The notes below the pieces were generated by a model. That model ran no database searches. It was given only the letters and a program-made list of their open reading frames with translations, and had not been told where the DNA came from. DNA of 64,000 nt, from positions 1 through 64,000 of the IMG/VR virus record IMGVR_UViG_3300046007_003718, one strand, 5' to 3'. This DNA is from a virus. Shown here in pieces: positions 44,987 to 51,882 of the stretch (within the stretch, counting starts at the first letter, position 1; each line of letters begins with the position of its first letter). A program made the translations under genes and the position numbers.

Positions 44987-45032
44987 TGAGAGGCGATATA
45001 CGGGCCTCGGAGGGCCTACCCCATGCTAGGAC
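44987..45032 (-). repeat. 46-bp intergenic repeat, copy 3
   Basis: TGAGA, 7 nt, TACGGGCC, 13 nt, CCCATGCTAGGAC; extended identity with copy 4 on the left (GCCCTGAGAGGCG). Confidence 0.75.
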
Positions 45033-45119
45033 ATTCGGGAAGCATGGAAGGCCCGTGTGTGGCCTCCTGTGGCCTCCTAGGGGGTATCGGGGTATCCGGG
45101 CCTGTCCATCAACGAAAGA

Positions 45120-45137
45120 GGGGGCCTTGCGGCCCCC
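45120..45137 (-). terminator. Terminator after 121-residue gene
   Basis: Stem GGGGGCC/GGCCCCC with a 4-nt loop, followed by CTCTTTCGTT on the transcript. Identical stem-loop to that at 46093-46110. Confidence 0.75.
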
Positions 45138-45170
45138 TCCCTGTCCTGCTCCTCGTTTGTACGCGGTGCC

Positions 45171-45536
45171 CTAGACCGCTGCCTGCTCGGCCCGCTGCTC
45201 ACGGGCGAGGTCGTACAGAGCATTGGCGGCTGCGGTCTTGGTTGTGTAGAGGCCGACCTTCTCGCCACCACGGTCGTAGGCGTGCCACTTGCCGTTCGCC
45301 CGATAGACCTCGCCCAGATACATCTCGCTGCGCCAGCGGTAGTAGCCAACCGCGTGCGGATTCCGCATCTTAACGACCTCGCGGCCCTCGGTCACGATGC
45401 CGTCCTCCCATGCGTAGATGCCCTGCGATGCGTAGATGGTGCTGACCAGAGGCTCATGGGCGCTAACCTCACGATGCCCCCATCGGATGTTCTCGTTGGG
45501 GACATACTCCTCGTTCTGGATGGTCTGGATTCTCAT
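45171..45536 (-). CDS. Hypothetical protein (121 aa)
   Basis: Soluble, aromatic-rich protein (IRWGHREVSAHEPLVSTIYA; KWHAYDRGGEKVGLYTTKTA) with a C-terminal helix ending in EQRAEQAAV. The beta-rich core with conserved-looking Trp/Tyr could be a small DNA- or RNA-binding fold, but no family is recognised. Start ATG preceded by GGAGAATCCC. Confidence 0.6.
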   Translation of the reverse strand: MRIQTIQNEEYVPNENIRWGHREVSAHEPLVSTIYASQGIYAWEDGIVTEGREVVKMRNPHAVGYYRWRSEMYLGEVYRANGKWHAYDRGGEKVGLYTTKTAAANALYDLAREQRAEQAAV

Positions 45537-45594
45537 GGGATTCTCCTGTTCGTTGGCTGCTGAGGCAGTCTAGCACGTTTGTACCGCGTGCGCC

Positions 45595-45879
45595 CTAGCC
45601 CTCCTGCGCCTCCATGTAGTCAAAGATTGCGTGAACGCCCTCCTTGGTGAACCAGATCACGGGGTCGCCGGGGTCGTAGTGGTCGTCCTCGTCCACGAAC
45701 ATCAGGCCCTTGGCGACCAGAGACCCGATCACCCCATCGGCCTCATGCTTGTTTCCGATGATGCGCTGGGCACCAGAGAGGTCAAGGTTGGAGTAGTTGT
45801 CGCTCAGTTGCCCCTCCCGGTCGTCGTAGTTGAGGGCGGCGGTCAAAAGGATTGCCTCGCGCTCGGTGATGTTGCTCAT
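45595..45879 (-). CDS. Hypothetical protein (94 aa), winged-helix-like
   Basis: Start at ATG 45879 (MSNITEREAILL) with GGGAG at 7 bases. Helix-rich first half (REAILLTAALNYDD; ADGVIGSLVAKGLMFVDEDD) then strand-turn-helix (VIWFTKEGVHAIFDYMEAQ), reminiscent of a small winged helix that might regulate transcription. This is a pattern impression only. Confidence 0.55.
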   Translation of the reverse strand: MSNITEREAILLTAALNYDDREGQLSDNYSNLDLSGAQRIIGNKHEADGVIGSLVAKGLMFVDEDDHYDPGDPVIWFTKEGVHAIFDYMEAQEG

Positions 45880-45957
45880 GGTCATGCTCCCTGTTCGTTG
45901 GCTGCCAGAGCAGCGTATCACAGATTCCAGACGTAGGCCCGATTCGCTGTGAAGCCC

Positions 45958-46003
45958 TGAGAGGCGTTCTACGGGCCTCGGATGCCTTCCCCCATGCTAG
46001 ACC
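45958..46003 (-). repeat. 46-bp intergenic repeat, copy 4
   Basis: TGAGA, 7 nt, TACGGGCC, 13 nt, CCCATGCTAGACC; about 80 bases upstream of the start of the 94-residue gene on the minus strand. Confidence 0.75.
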
Positions 46004-46092
46004 CTTCCCAGACCATGCGAGGCCCTTCTAGGCCCCTTAGAATCGCTCCTAGGCCCTACCGGGGGTCACGACCCCATCCCCGGATGCAGAAA

Positions 46093-46110
46093 GGGGGCCT
46101 TGCGGCCCCC
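46093..46110 (-). terminator. Terminator after 60-residue gene
   Basis: Stem GGGGGCC/GGCCCCC with TTGC-type loop followed by TTTCTGC on the transcript; about 30 bases after the stop. Confidence 0.75.
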
Positions 46111-46140
46111 TCCCCGTTTACACGCCCTGTACCTCCCGGC

Positions 46141-46323
46141 CTAGTAGTCGTCCAGCACCTCGTCCAGAAGGTCGCGCAGGCGCTCCACCTCATCCCCGGT
46201 CATGGCGACCGACACCTGCGGGCCGTCCAGCGTGGGGAAGGCGTGGAGGGTGATGTTGGCATCCCCGTCGCCCTTGTCAGTCACGAACACCACGGGGCCG
46301 TGGTAGGTCTCAATGCTGCTCAT
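46141..46323 (-). CDS. Hypothetical protein (60 aa)
   Basis: Small beta-then-helix protein (YHGPVVFVTDKGDGDANITL; MTGDEVERLRDLLDEVLDDY). The ATG lies three bases after the upstream gene's stop in the sequence GTGTAAACGATG, so it is coupled. Function unknown. Confidence 0.6.
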   Translation of the reverse strand: MSSIETYHGPVVFVTDKGDGDANITLHAFPTLDGPQVSVAMTGDEVERLRDLLDEVLDDY

Positions 46324-46326
46324 CGT

Positions 46327-46530
46327 TTACACGCTCCTGTTCTCGTTGTTGAGGTGATGCTTGCCGCCACACTTGGGGCAAGCCCGGACGAACGTGAGTC
46401 GCCCGGTGCTGTTCTCCCTGAGCCAGAGGGTGCCCTCCTTCTCGGGCTTGCCGACGTACATGCTCATCCCCCGCCCGGTGACGGTGTTGCCACCGGGGCA
46501 GGGAGCAGAGATGAATGAGGTGGCCCCCAT
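46327..46530 (-). CDS. Zinc-ribbon-like protein (67 aa)
   Basis: Contains CPKCGGKHH near the C-terminus and an N-terminal CPGG, suggesting a small zinc site. The stop TAA is embedded in TAAACG just before the next ATG. Same junction pattern on its upstream side. Function unknown. Confidence 0.55.
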   Translation of the reverse strand: MGATSFISAPCPGGNTVTGRGMSMYVGKPEKEGTLWLRENSTGRLTFVRACPKCGGKHHLNNENRSV

Positions 46531-46533
46531 CGT

Positions 46534-46836
46534 TTACACCCCCTTCTCGTCGTTGGGAAGGAACATGGCCTCGCGCTTGGCAGCCTTGGCGAACGACGAC
46601 CCGCTGATGGAGTACCTGCGGGGCCGGGACGGGGCGGCGATCAGAGCCGCGTGGAACTCGGTCGCCAGCGACTCGGCCTCGTAGGCGCTCGCCAGAGCAA
46701 CGTCGGCCTCCAACCCCTCGGGCAGAGCGTCGGCCTGCCGGTGGTACTCCTCGGCACGGGCTTCCAGCGCGTCCACGATGAACGCGGCCTCACCGATGCA
46801 GAGGTTACGGATGGAGACTCGGTACGGATTACCCAT
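46534..46836 (-). CDS. Hypothetical protein (100 aa)
   Basis: Start ATG 46836 (MGNPYRVSIRN) behind AAAGGAC; the longer open frame upstream runs through promoter DNA. Largely one Ala/Glu-rich helix (FIVDALEARAEEYHRQADAL; ASAYEAESLATEFHAALIAA) with a basic tail (SRPRRYSISG). Function unknown. Confidence 0.6.
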   Translation of the reverse strand: MGNPYRVSIRNLCIGEAAFIVDALEARAEEYHRQADALPEGLEADVALASAYEAESLATEFHAALIAAPSRPRRYSISGSSFAKAAKREAMFLPNDEKGV

Positions 46837-46921
46837 GATGCTGTCCTTTCGGTTGGTGTTGGGGCATTGTAGCACGCCCCTCAGACGGATGCCCTCCCCG
46901 TTTATCCGGGGAGGGGAGGCA

Positions 46922-46947
46922 GGGCAGGGCGGTGGCCCGCCCTGCCC
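46922..46947 (-). terminator. Hairpin after 117-residue gene
   Basis: 11-bp stem GGGCAGGGCGG/CCGCCCTGCCC immediately after the stop and TAAACG; no clear U-tract. Confidence 0.55.
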
Positions 46948-46954
46948 CTGTCGT

Positions 46955-47308
46955 TTAGACCCCCTGCTCGGTGGTCTCCTCGTCCTGCGGCCCCTCCTCG
47001 TACTCGCGGGCGGCAGCGAGCAGCACCTCGGCAATCTCGCGGGCCTGCTGGGCGGTGAACTTGGCGTGAACGTATCCCTTCTCCTGCCCCTCGGAGGTTG
47101 CCAGCGTCCCCAGCACCATGACCGTCACCTCACCGAACTTTCCGCCAGCGATCTGGTAGTCCTGCCGGTGAGTCGTGAGGGAGTCGTTTCGCTCATGGGT
47201 GAATGAGGTGCCGTCGTTGGTGACGTAGGTGTACGGGCCGACGCCCTCGCCCTGCACCGTGTAGGTGGTGTAGTCGTCGTTCTCGTAGTTGCTGATGTTG
47301 ATGCTCAC
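46955..47308 (-). CDS. Hypothetical protein (117 aa)
   Basis: I place the start at a GTG (V/MSINISNYEND) about base 47308, 6-8 bases after GAGGAG; upstream in-frame codons lie in promoter DNA. Beta-rich front (TTYTVQGEGVGPYTYVTNDG), C-terminal helix (AKFTAQQAREIAEVLLAAAR). Function unknown. Confidence 0.55.
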   Translation of the reverse strand: MSINISNYENDDYTTYTVQGEGVGPYTYVTNDGTSFTHERNDSLTTHRQDYQIAGGKFGEVTVMVLGTLATSEGQEKGYVHAKFTAQQAREIAEVLLAAAREYEEGPQDEETTEQGV

Positions 47309-47400
47309 GATGAAACTCCTCGGTTCAGTTGCTTGCTGAGGGGAAGTGTACCACACCCCTCGGACGGATGCCCTGCCCGTTTATTCGGGGAGGGGCGAGG

Positions 47401-47430
47401 GAGGGGGAGGGGAGGTGGCCCCTCCCCCTC
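47401..47430 (-). terminator. Hairpin after SprT-like gene
   Basis: Perfect 12-bp stem GAGGGGGAGGGG/CCCCTCCCCCTC with a 6-nt loop, about 12 bases after the stop; no U-tract, so termination would depend on stem strength. Confidence 0.55.
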
Positions 47431-47441
47431 CGGGGTGGTGA

Positions 47442-48203
47442 CTAGGCCCCGTGGGGAGCCGTCACCTTGGGCTTGCGGGTCTTGCGGGCGACCACCTGCA
47501 TACGCTCGCCGCAGCAGGGGCAGATCGGCGTGCCAGCCGCTTCCAGCCACTTGGCCGTCATGTTGAGGTTGTAAACGTCCTTGCCCTCACCGCTGGGGTC
47601 GCAGCCACGGGTGCCGTCCTCCTGCGGGGTGCAGCAGGCGACCTTCACCAGACGGGTGGCCTGCGGCTTGTGGACGACGTTCATGCCCTTGTGCGGGTAC
47701 TCGCCCAGCGACTCGCGCAGGCGGGCAGTCAGGGCCACGAAACGGTCCCCGGCGTAGGTGGCGGTGGGCTTGCCAGCGAGGCCGATGGTGCGAATCATCT
47801 CCACGAACGGACCCTTGTGGCCGTTCTTGTTGCCGTCAATGGCGTGGACAATCTCATGGGCGAGAACGTCCAGCACACCCGGCTCGCGCTCGTCGTTGCC
47901 CAGCGTGTCCTTGCGGCCCGTCTTGGGGCCGATAGCGTGGGCAAGGGCGGGCGACACGGTGATGTGCCGCACGTTGCCCTCGGGCGAGGAAGTCTCATGG
48001 TAGGCCATGCCGACCACGGAACCCTTGCCGCTCTTACCCAGCCACGCCCGCTTGTGCGAAAAGGACAGGTGCGGGGCGACGGTGTAGCCCTCGGGCATCG
48101 GGAAGCCAGCCTCGGCCAGAATGGTGAGCAGGCCGTCAGTTGCGGCGGCGATGTAGGACTCAGGCGTGTCGTGGACCTGAGCGTGAATCGGTGAGTAACC
48201 CAT
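47442..48203 (-). CDS. SprT-like zinc metalloprotease
   Basis: A 253-residue protein with the zincin motif LAHEIVHAIDG followed by NGHKGPFVEMIRTIGL (third ligand His), as in SprT/Spartan domains. The C-terminal 60 residues hold a zinc ribbon (CC...C, CPCCGERM), also typical of the family. Spartan-type enzymes degrade DNA-protein crosslinks; in phages the role is unproven but DNA-linked. Start ATG 48203 follows AAGGAG. It has its own near-consensus promoter at 48237-48290. Confidence 0.8.
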   Translation of the reverse strand: MGYSPIHAQVHDTPESYIAAATDGLLTILAEAGFPMPEGYTVAPHLSFSHKRAWLGKSGKGSVVGMAYHETSSPEGNVRHITVSPALAHAIGPKTGRKDTLGNDEREPGVLDVLAHEIVHAIDGNKNGHKGPFVEMIRTIGLAGKPTATYAGDRFVALTARLRESLGEYPHKGMNVVHKPQATRLVKVACCTPQEDGTRGCDPSGEGKDVYNLNMTAKWLEAAGTPICPCCGERMQVVARKTRKPKVTAPHGA

Positions 48204-48236
48204 GATGCTGTCTCCTTGGTTGGTTGCTGTACGGGG

Positions 48237-48290
48237 ATTAAACCAGATGGTGTGAGCCGTGTCAAGTGCCCGGTGTGGGCGGCTCGTTTA
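48237..48290 (-). promoter_or_regulatory. Near-consensus promoter of SprT-like gene
   Basis: TAAACG (48290-48285), hairpin GCCC/GGGC, TTGACA -35 (48265-48260), 17 nt, TTTAAT -10 (48242-48237). Closest to the sigma-70 consensus of all cassettes seen. Confidence 0.8.
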
Positions 48291-48303
48291 TCCCTGCCCC
48301 GGC

Positions 48304-48332
48304 AGTATGACAGATGCTCCGGGGGAATACAA
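48304..48332 (-). promoter_or_regulatory. Promoter-like element without its own gene
   Basis: TTGTAT (48332-48327), 17 nt, CATACT (48309-48304), directly after a terminator hairpin. The next element downstream is another full cassette, with no gene between them. Confidence 0.5.
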
Positions 48333-48362
48333 GCCCTCCCCGAATCCTCGCTCGGGGAGGGC
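48333..48362 (-). terminator. Terminator hairpin after 79-residue gene
   Basis: Perfect 11-bp stem GCCCTCCCCGA/TCGGGGAGGGC with an 8-nt loop; preceded by CTAAACG after the stop codon. Confidence 0.65.
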
Positions 48363-48373
48363 GTTTAGATGCC

Positions 48374-48613
48374 CTAGAGGTCGGCCTCGTACTCATCGGC
48401 CAGCCGGTCCAGCGTGTAGGCCTGATACTCGGCCTCCCGGTGGGTCTCCATCCACTCACGCTCGCGCTTGGGGTCGTAAGCGAACCCATCCTCATCCCCG
48501 AATCCTGCGGCGATATGCAAGGCATCAGCGGCCTTCTCACGCAGAGCCTCGGCTCCTGCCCTCAGAACCTCCACCCTCTCCTGCTGAATCATCCGGCTTG
48601 TTGCAACACCCAT
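48374..48613 (-). CDS. Hypothetical protein (79 aa)
   Basis: Start ATG 48613 (MGVATSRMIQQE) after GGGAG. Entirely helical and charged (REREWMETHREAEYQAYTLD); likely a helical bundle or coiled coil. Longer upstream reading overlaps promoter DNA and the next gene in another frame. Function unknown. Confidence 0.6.
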   Translation of the reverse strand: MGVATSRMIQQERVEVLRAGAEALREKAADALHIAAGFGDEDGFAYDPKREREWMETHREAEYQAYTLDRLADEYEADL

Positions 48614-48678
48614 CGTTGTCTCCCTGTTCGTTGTTGGGGGACCGTAGCACAGATTGGGGAGAGGGCACAAGGCCCCGT

Positions 48679-48864
48679 TTATCCTTCCACCCACGACCAC
48701 ACCTCGGGGTCGGTAGGATGCTGCTCGGGGAGGGTGGCAAGGCGCGGCCATGCAGTCATGCCTTCCTGCTCCATGATGGTGAAGGCCGCGTTTACACGGG
48801 CGGTGATGTTGGTGAACTGCCCCTCACGGAGCCACTCCATGTACCGCTGCTCATCGCTCAACAT
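48679..48864 (-). CDS. Hypothetical protein (61 aa)
   Basis: Start ATG 48864 (MLSDEQRYMEWLREG) overlapping the previous gene's end by 14 bases. Helical N-terminus, Pro/Trp-rich end (HPTDPEVWSWVEG). Function unknown. Confidence 0.55.
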   Translation of the reverse strand: MLSDEQRYMEWLREGQFTNITARVNAAFTIMEQEGMTAWPRLATLPEQHPTDPEVWSWVEG

Positions 48865-49030
48865 GACCAAGCCCCCTAGTAAGAATCCACGCATCCAGAG
48901 CATCCTGAACAAACGATGTGATGCGCTCCTGCACCGTATCAAAGTCCACGGTGCCCTCCTGCTTGTCCCACTCAGCGGCGTCCAGCGAAACCTGAACGGA
49001 GATTGGCAGAGAGATGTTGCCGCTTACCAT
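48851..49030 (-). CDS. Hypothetical protein (59 aa)
   Basis: ATG 49030, stop TGA 48851, preceded by AAGGAGGAAGTGTC, a strong ribosome site inside the upstream gene. Begins MVSGNISLPISVQVSLDAAE with beta strands, then a helix (VQERITSFVQDALDAWI). Strand-helix layout is like small antitoxin or regulator folds; function unknown. Confidence 0.6.
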   Translation of the reverse strand: MVSGNISLPISVQVSLDAAEWDKQEGTVDFDTVQERITSFVQDALDAWILTRGLGHVER

Positions 49031-49191
49031 GACACTTCCTCCTTGTGCTTACGCTTGCGCGTGTAACGGATGTTTACACGCTCGGGCGCATCCTTGCGCG
49101 AGCGCCTGACCTCAATGCGAACCCGCTGGCGCATACGACGCGCACGCTTAGGCTCAACGAACTTCTCCTCGTCCCGCTCTTGCTCGTACAT
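49024..49191 (-). CDS. Very basic small protein (55 aa)
   Basis: ATG 49191 behind AGGAGATACC, stop TAA 49024. About 40 percent Arg/Lys (KRARRMRQRVRIEVRRSRKD; RYTRKRKHKEE): likely binds nucleic acid. Overlaps the start of the next gene. Function unknown. Confidence 0.6.
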   Translation of the reverse strand: MYEQERDEEKFVEPKRARRMRQRVRIEVRRSRKDAPERVNIRYTRKRKHKEEVSW

Positions 49192-49254
49192 GGTATCTCC
49201 TAATAGTTATCTATCTAACTAATGAATATCTATCTAACTGCTTGCTGCTCAGAC

Positions 49255-49293
49255 AGCATACCATCTCAGATGAGAGATGCAAGGCCTCGTTTA
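49255..49293 (-). promoter_or_regulatory. Promoter cassette of the basic-protein operon
   Basis: TAAACG (49293-49288), 5 nt, TTGCAT (49282-49277), 16 nt, TATGCT (49260-49255), overlapped by dyad GCTG-N6-CAGC. The TAA of TAAACG is also the stop codon of the upstream gene. Confidence 0.8.
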
Positions 49294-49620
49294 TTCGCCC
49301 TCAATCTCCATACCAATCGTGAATCCTAGGCTAGCACCAGACTTGGTGTTGTAAACGCCGTCAGGCACCCATCCGCTAACATCGTAGAACGACTCCAACA
49401 CAGTCCCCTTCACGGATTCTAGCGAACGGTGAAGGGTAAACCACACTTCACTCTCATGCACCTTGCGCTCAACTAGAAGCCACGGACGCTCCTGCTGCCC
49501 AGCAACCTCCAACCGAACATTGTCTGGGTCAATGTGGAAATCCTGATCGTAGTCCTCTAGGATTTCCACAATCACCTTATTGGTGATCTGAACATCGTCA
49601 GGGATGCAACTAACACTCAT
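49291..49620 (-). CDS. Hypothetical protein (109 aa)
   Basis: Beta-rich soluble protein (VRLEVAGQQERPWLLVERKV; SGASLGFTIGMEIEGE). ATG follows the upstream stop in GATTAAACGATG. Function unknown. Confidence 0.6.
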   Translation of the reverse strand: MSVSCIPDDVQITNKVIVEILEDYDQDFHIDPDNVRLEVAGQQERPWLLVERKVHESEVWFTLHRSLESVKGTVLESFYDVSGWVPDGVYNTKSGASLGFTIGMEIEGE

Positions 49621-49623
49621 CGT

Positions 49624-49884
49624 TTAATCCTCCTGTATGATTTCGGCAATATAACCTGCATAGCAGTTAAACTTCTCCTCATCGTTGGCTGATGAAGGAA
49701 CCTCAACATAACCATCGTGAACCCAAACATCATGCCCATCTATGCAACCGGGCTGACCGTCAAAGAGCATACGGCAGACCTGATGTGAAGTGCTGCCGTC
49801 GTCGTAGAACTGCCACCAATCATCAGAGCCAAAGCGGAGGCGATGAAGGGTCACAGTCTCCTGCTCGTACTTCTGGGGAGGCAT
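49624..49884 (-). CDS. Hypothetical protein (86 aa)
   Basis: Start taken at ATG 49884 (MPPQKYEQETV), just after the upstream stop at 49887; mixed fold with WWQFYDDGSTSHQVCRM and an acidic end. Function unknown. Confidence 0.6.
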   Translation of the reverse strand: MPPQKYEQETVTLHRLRFGSDDWWQFYDDGSTSHQVCRMLFDGQPGCIDGHDVWVHDGYVEVPSSANDEEKFNCYAGYIAEIIQED

Positions 49885-49886
49885 GA

Positions 49887-50264
49887 TTAAACGCCCCACT
49901 CAGAAAGGTTGCCATTGGCACGCTCAGGGACTCGGACACGGTACTCGGGGTAATAGACCTCACCGTTGGTGGTGTCCACGATAGCAACCACTACCCACAC
50001 ACCCTGTGCGTCAGCGTCCACCACAGAGTCGTAGATAGAGGTGTCGGCGTACTCGGCAGCCTCGTCCCACTCATCCTTGCCGTCGTAGAGAACATCGAAG
50101 TCCCCGCCCTTGACGACAGCGATGAAGCGGTACAGGTTGCCGTCAGAATCCCAGAATCCCGACTGCGGGGAGCCATGACGGGGAGTTCCCCACGCACTCT
50201 GAATCCTGTCCATCATCTCCTCAGCCTGCTCGCGCTGCTCAATCTCTGCATCGGTAATGCTCAT
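49887..50264 (-). CDS. Hypothetical protein (125 aa)
   Basis: ATG 50264 preceded by AAAGGAGATTCTG. N-terminal helix (DAEIEQREQAEEMMDRIQSA) then a beta sheet of Tyr/Val/Asp-rich strands (RFIAVVKGGDFDVLYDGKD; GVWVVVAIVDTTNGEVYYP). First gene after a promoter cassette. Function unknown. Confidence 0.65.
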   Translation of the reverse strand: MSITDAEIEQREQAEEMMDRIQSAWGTPRHGSPQSGFWDSDGNLYRFIAVVKGGDFDVLYDGKDEWDEAAEYADTSIYDSVVDADAQGVWVVVAIVDTTNGEVYYPEYRVRVPERANGNLSEWGV

Positions 50265-50296
50265 CAGAATCTCCTTTAGTTTGTTGCTGCTTAGAC

Positions 50297-50335
50297 AGCA
50301 TAGCACCTCAGACCTAAGATGCAAGTGCCCGTTTA
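50297..50335 (-). promoter_or_regulatory. Promoter cassette
   Basis: TAAACG (50335-50330), 5 nt, TTGCAT (50324-50319), 16 nt, TATGCT (50302-50297), dyad GCTG-N6-CAGC. Drives the 125-residue gene. Confidence 0.8.
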
Positions 50336-50557
50336 TTCGTCGTAGTAGTCGAAACTGTCTGAGACCGGACCTTCCTGCTGTAGCAGGGAGAACACTTCCC
50401 ACGCCTCGTCCTCGTCCTCTATGTAGAAAGAAACGTCCCGTAGTCCAAAGCCAGCACCAGAATCGAACTGATAACCCTTAGACTCTCGGATGCCCTCAAA
50501 GAAGTCCTGCAACTCGTTTAGACGCTCAATGGGATATGAAGCAGAAACAACAAACAT
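50333..50557 (-). CDS. Hypothetical protein (74 aa)
   Basis: ATG 50557 overlaps the upstream stop (TAATG). Ferredoxin-like strand-helix-strand pattern (MFVVSASYPIERLNELQDFF; DVSFYIEDEDEAWEVFSLLQ). Stop codon is part of the cassette's TAAACG. Function unknown. Confidence 0.6.
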   Translation of the reverse strand: MFVVSASYPIERLNELQDFFEGIRESKGYQFDSGAGFGLRDVSFYIEDEDEAWEVFSLLQQEGPVSDSFDYYDE

Positions 50558-50892
50558 TATCCCTCCCTCCACTCAGGCCCCTCGTCCAGAATGTCCATAA
50601 CCTGAACATCTCCGGGCTGGCAATCAATAAGGTCATGCCAAGCCCAACGGTCGGGGCAATCATCTGAGGCATCGGTTGTGATGCGAAGGGTGATGGTGTA
50701 AACGCGCATCTCTCTCACGTTCAGAACGTAAGCAGGAAACCTCTCACCACAGTCGTAGCACTTGTAGCCACAGACCAGAACCTCACGGTCATGCTCATCA
50801 ATCTCAACATCATGCCCAGACTGCGAGGTGACGTTCTCAGACTGACAGTTTACACAACACTCGGGATTATCAACAAAGTTTACGGCACTCAT
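50557..50892 (-). CDS. Zinc-ribbon-containing protein (111 aa)
   Basis: Two CxxC knuckles (CCVNCQ and CYDCGER) 28 residues apart form a likely zinc ribbon, followed by a beta domain (VYTITLRITTDASD). ATG lies three bases after the upstream stop in TTAAACGATG. Nucleic-acid binding is plausible but unproven. Confidence 0.65.
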   Translation of the reverse strand: MSAVNFVDNPECCVNCQSENVTSQSGHDVEIDEHDREVLVCGYKCYDCGERFPAYVLNVREMRVYTITLRITTDASDDCPDRWAWHDLIDCQPGDVQVMDILDEGPEWREG

Positions 50893-50895
50893 CGT

Positions 50896-51075
50896 TTAAC
50901 CATCCTGTCGGGGAGTGATGTACCCAGCCTCAATCAGAGCCGCAGCCATGCGACCGTAAGAGCCTTGCAGGCTCCATGCCATACCTGTATCCACAAGGTA
51001 CTGAAAGAGGTCAATGATACCCTCCTCATCCAACTCACCCTGCTCATACTCCATAATCGAACTAACGTAATCCAT
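50896..51075 (-). CDS. Conserved small actinophage-type protein (59 aa)
   Basis: ATG 51075, stop TAA 50896. The sequence [19 protein letters not shown], then [20 protein letters not shown] and [10 protein letters not shown], matches a small protein I know to recur in many tailed phages of actinobacteria (DUF7417-like). All helix; function unknown in the family. Confidence 0.75.
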   Translation of the reverse strand: MDYVSSIMEYEQGELDEEGIIDLFQYLVDTGMAWSLQGSYGRMAAALIEAGYITPRQDG

Positions 51076-51085
51076 TTCTATCTCC

Positions 51086-51166
51086 TTACCTAGTCAGAGA
51101 AAACGTAAGACCGGCCACTACCCACACGGCCAGAACGCCAACTGCGATTACAATAAAAGTTTCCAT
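51086..51166 (-). CDS. Single-span membrane peptide (26 aa)
   Basis: ATG 51166 behind GGAGGGCAAG, stop at 51086. Almost entirely a transmembrane helix ([20 protein letters not shown]). First gene of a cassette-driven operon; role unknown. Confidence 0.55.
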   Translation of the reverse strand: METFIVIAVGVLAVWVVAGLTFSLTR

Positions 51167-51193
51167 CTTGCCCTCCTCGTTGCTTGCCTTGTA

Positions 51194-51233
51194 AGCATAG
51201 GGAATATATCTCACTAATGCAACTATTCGTTTA
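51194..51233 (-). promoter_or_regulatory. Promoter cassette
   Basis: TAAACG (51233-51228), 5 nt, TTGCAT (51222-51217), 17 nt, TATGCT (51199-51194), dyad GCTT-N7-AAGC. Confidence 0.8.
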
Positions 51234-51239
51234 TTCAGC

Positions 51240-51455
51240 CTACCACTCAAAGCGAGCGGAAAGAACCTTGTGGTCTGGGAACAAACACCTAACCTGCTCC
51301 ATCGCTCGGTCCACCATCTCTGTGATGATTTCACTATCCTCAAGGTTTCCCCAAACATAGTCTAGCGTGTCCTCGTTCTGCTCGGTCAGGCTTGCCTCAT
51401 AGGTAAAGTTATCGGCAATACCATTCTCACTAACCATCTCAACGGTAACAAACAT
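51240..51455 (-). CDS. Hypothetical protein (71 aa)
   Basis: ATG directly abuts the upstream stop (TAAATG). Acidic, strand-helix-strand pattern (MFVTVEMVSENGIADNFTY; NLEDSEIITEMVDRAMEQVR). Function unknown. Confidence 0.6.
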   Translation of the reverse strand: MFVTVEMVSENGIADNFTYEASLTEQNEDTLDYVWGNLEDSEIITEMVDRAMEQVRCLFPDHKVLSARFEW

Positions 51456-51812
51456 TTAGATGCGCTCCTCGCTCATTGTGTCCTGTCGGATGTTCTCCAT
51501 CTCCTGTTCGTTGAGCCATGCGTAAGCCTCGGCACGACTCTCCTCGTCAGCCGCAGCCTGTCGCAGAATCTCGTTCCACTCCTCGGGGTCGGTGACATAG
51601 GACTCAGCATCAATCTCGTCCCGACGACGCCGATACTCCTCCTCAATCTGAGCCTCAATGATGCCCTGTCGGTACTCAACCCAGAGAGTCAGAGCCTCAT
51701 CAAGAATGACGAACTGCTCAATGGTGAGGTCTCCGTTTACAGTCAGGTCGTCCAGACGGTGATAGAGAGCCGTAGCCTTGTCCTGCATAATCATAACATC
51801 GTCCTGCATCAT
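51456..51812 (-). CDS. Acidic helical protein (118 aa)
   Basis: Almost entirely helix (LTIEQFVILDEALTLWVEYR; EEEYRRRRDEIDAESYVTD). Either of two tandem ATGs may start it; the first follows AGGAGATAGACCA. First gene after a cassette. Function unknown. Confidence 0.6.
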   Translation of the reverse strand: MMQDDVMIMQDKATALYHRLDDLTVNGDLTIEQFVILDEALTLWVEYRQGIIEAQIEEEYRRRRDEIDAESYVTDPEEWNEILRQAAADEESRAEAYAWLNEQEMENIRQDTMSEERI

Positions 51813-51842
51813 TGGTCTATCTCCTTTCGTGCTTGCTCGTCA

Positions 51843-51882
51843 AGCATACAGGTTAATAGGAAAAAGTGCAACCCCTCGTTTA
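51843..51882 (-). promoter_or_regulatory. Promoter cassette
   Basis: TAAACG (51882-51877), 5 nt, TTGCAC (51871-51866), 17 nt, TATGCT (51848-51843), overlapped by perfect dyad GCTTG-ACGAG-CAAGC. Confidence 0.8.

Larger units (their letters stand above)
44272..45170. other. Noncoding region with iteron-like repeats
   Basis: About 900 bases without a convincing gene; several open frames exist in different frames and strands but share repeated DNA rather than protein-like composition. It contains the helicase promoter, iteron-like repeats (44670-44907), one 46-bp repeat (44987-45032) and the terminator of the next gene (45120-45137). A further TACGGGCC core occurs near 44499. A replication origin or complex control region is plausible. 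Confidence 0.5.

Noticed and set aside
47451-48194. Plus-strand open frame of 247 codons opposite the SprT-like gene
   Set aside because: Antisense shadow of a gene with intact zinc-protease motif; no start signal and GC-bias composition.
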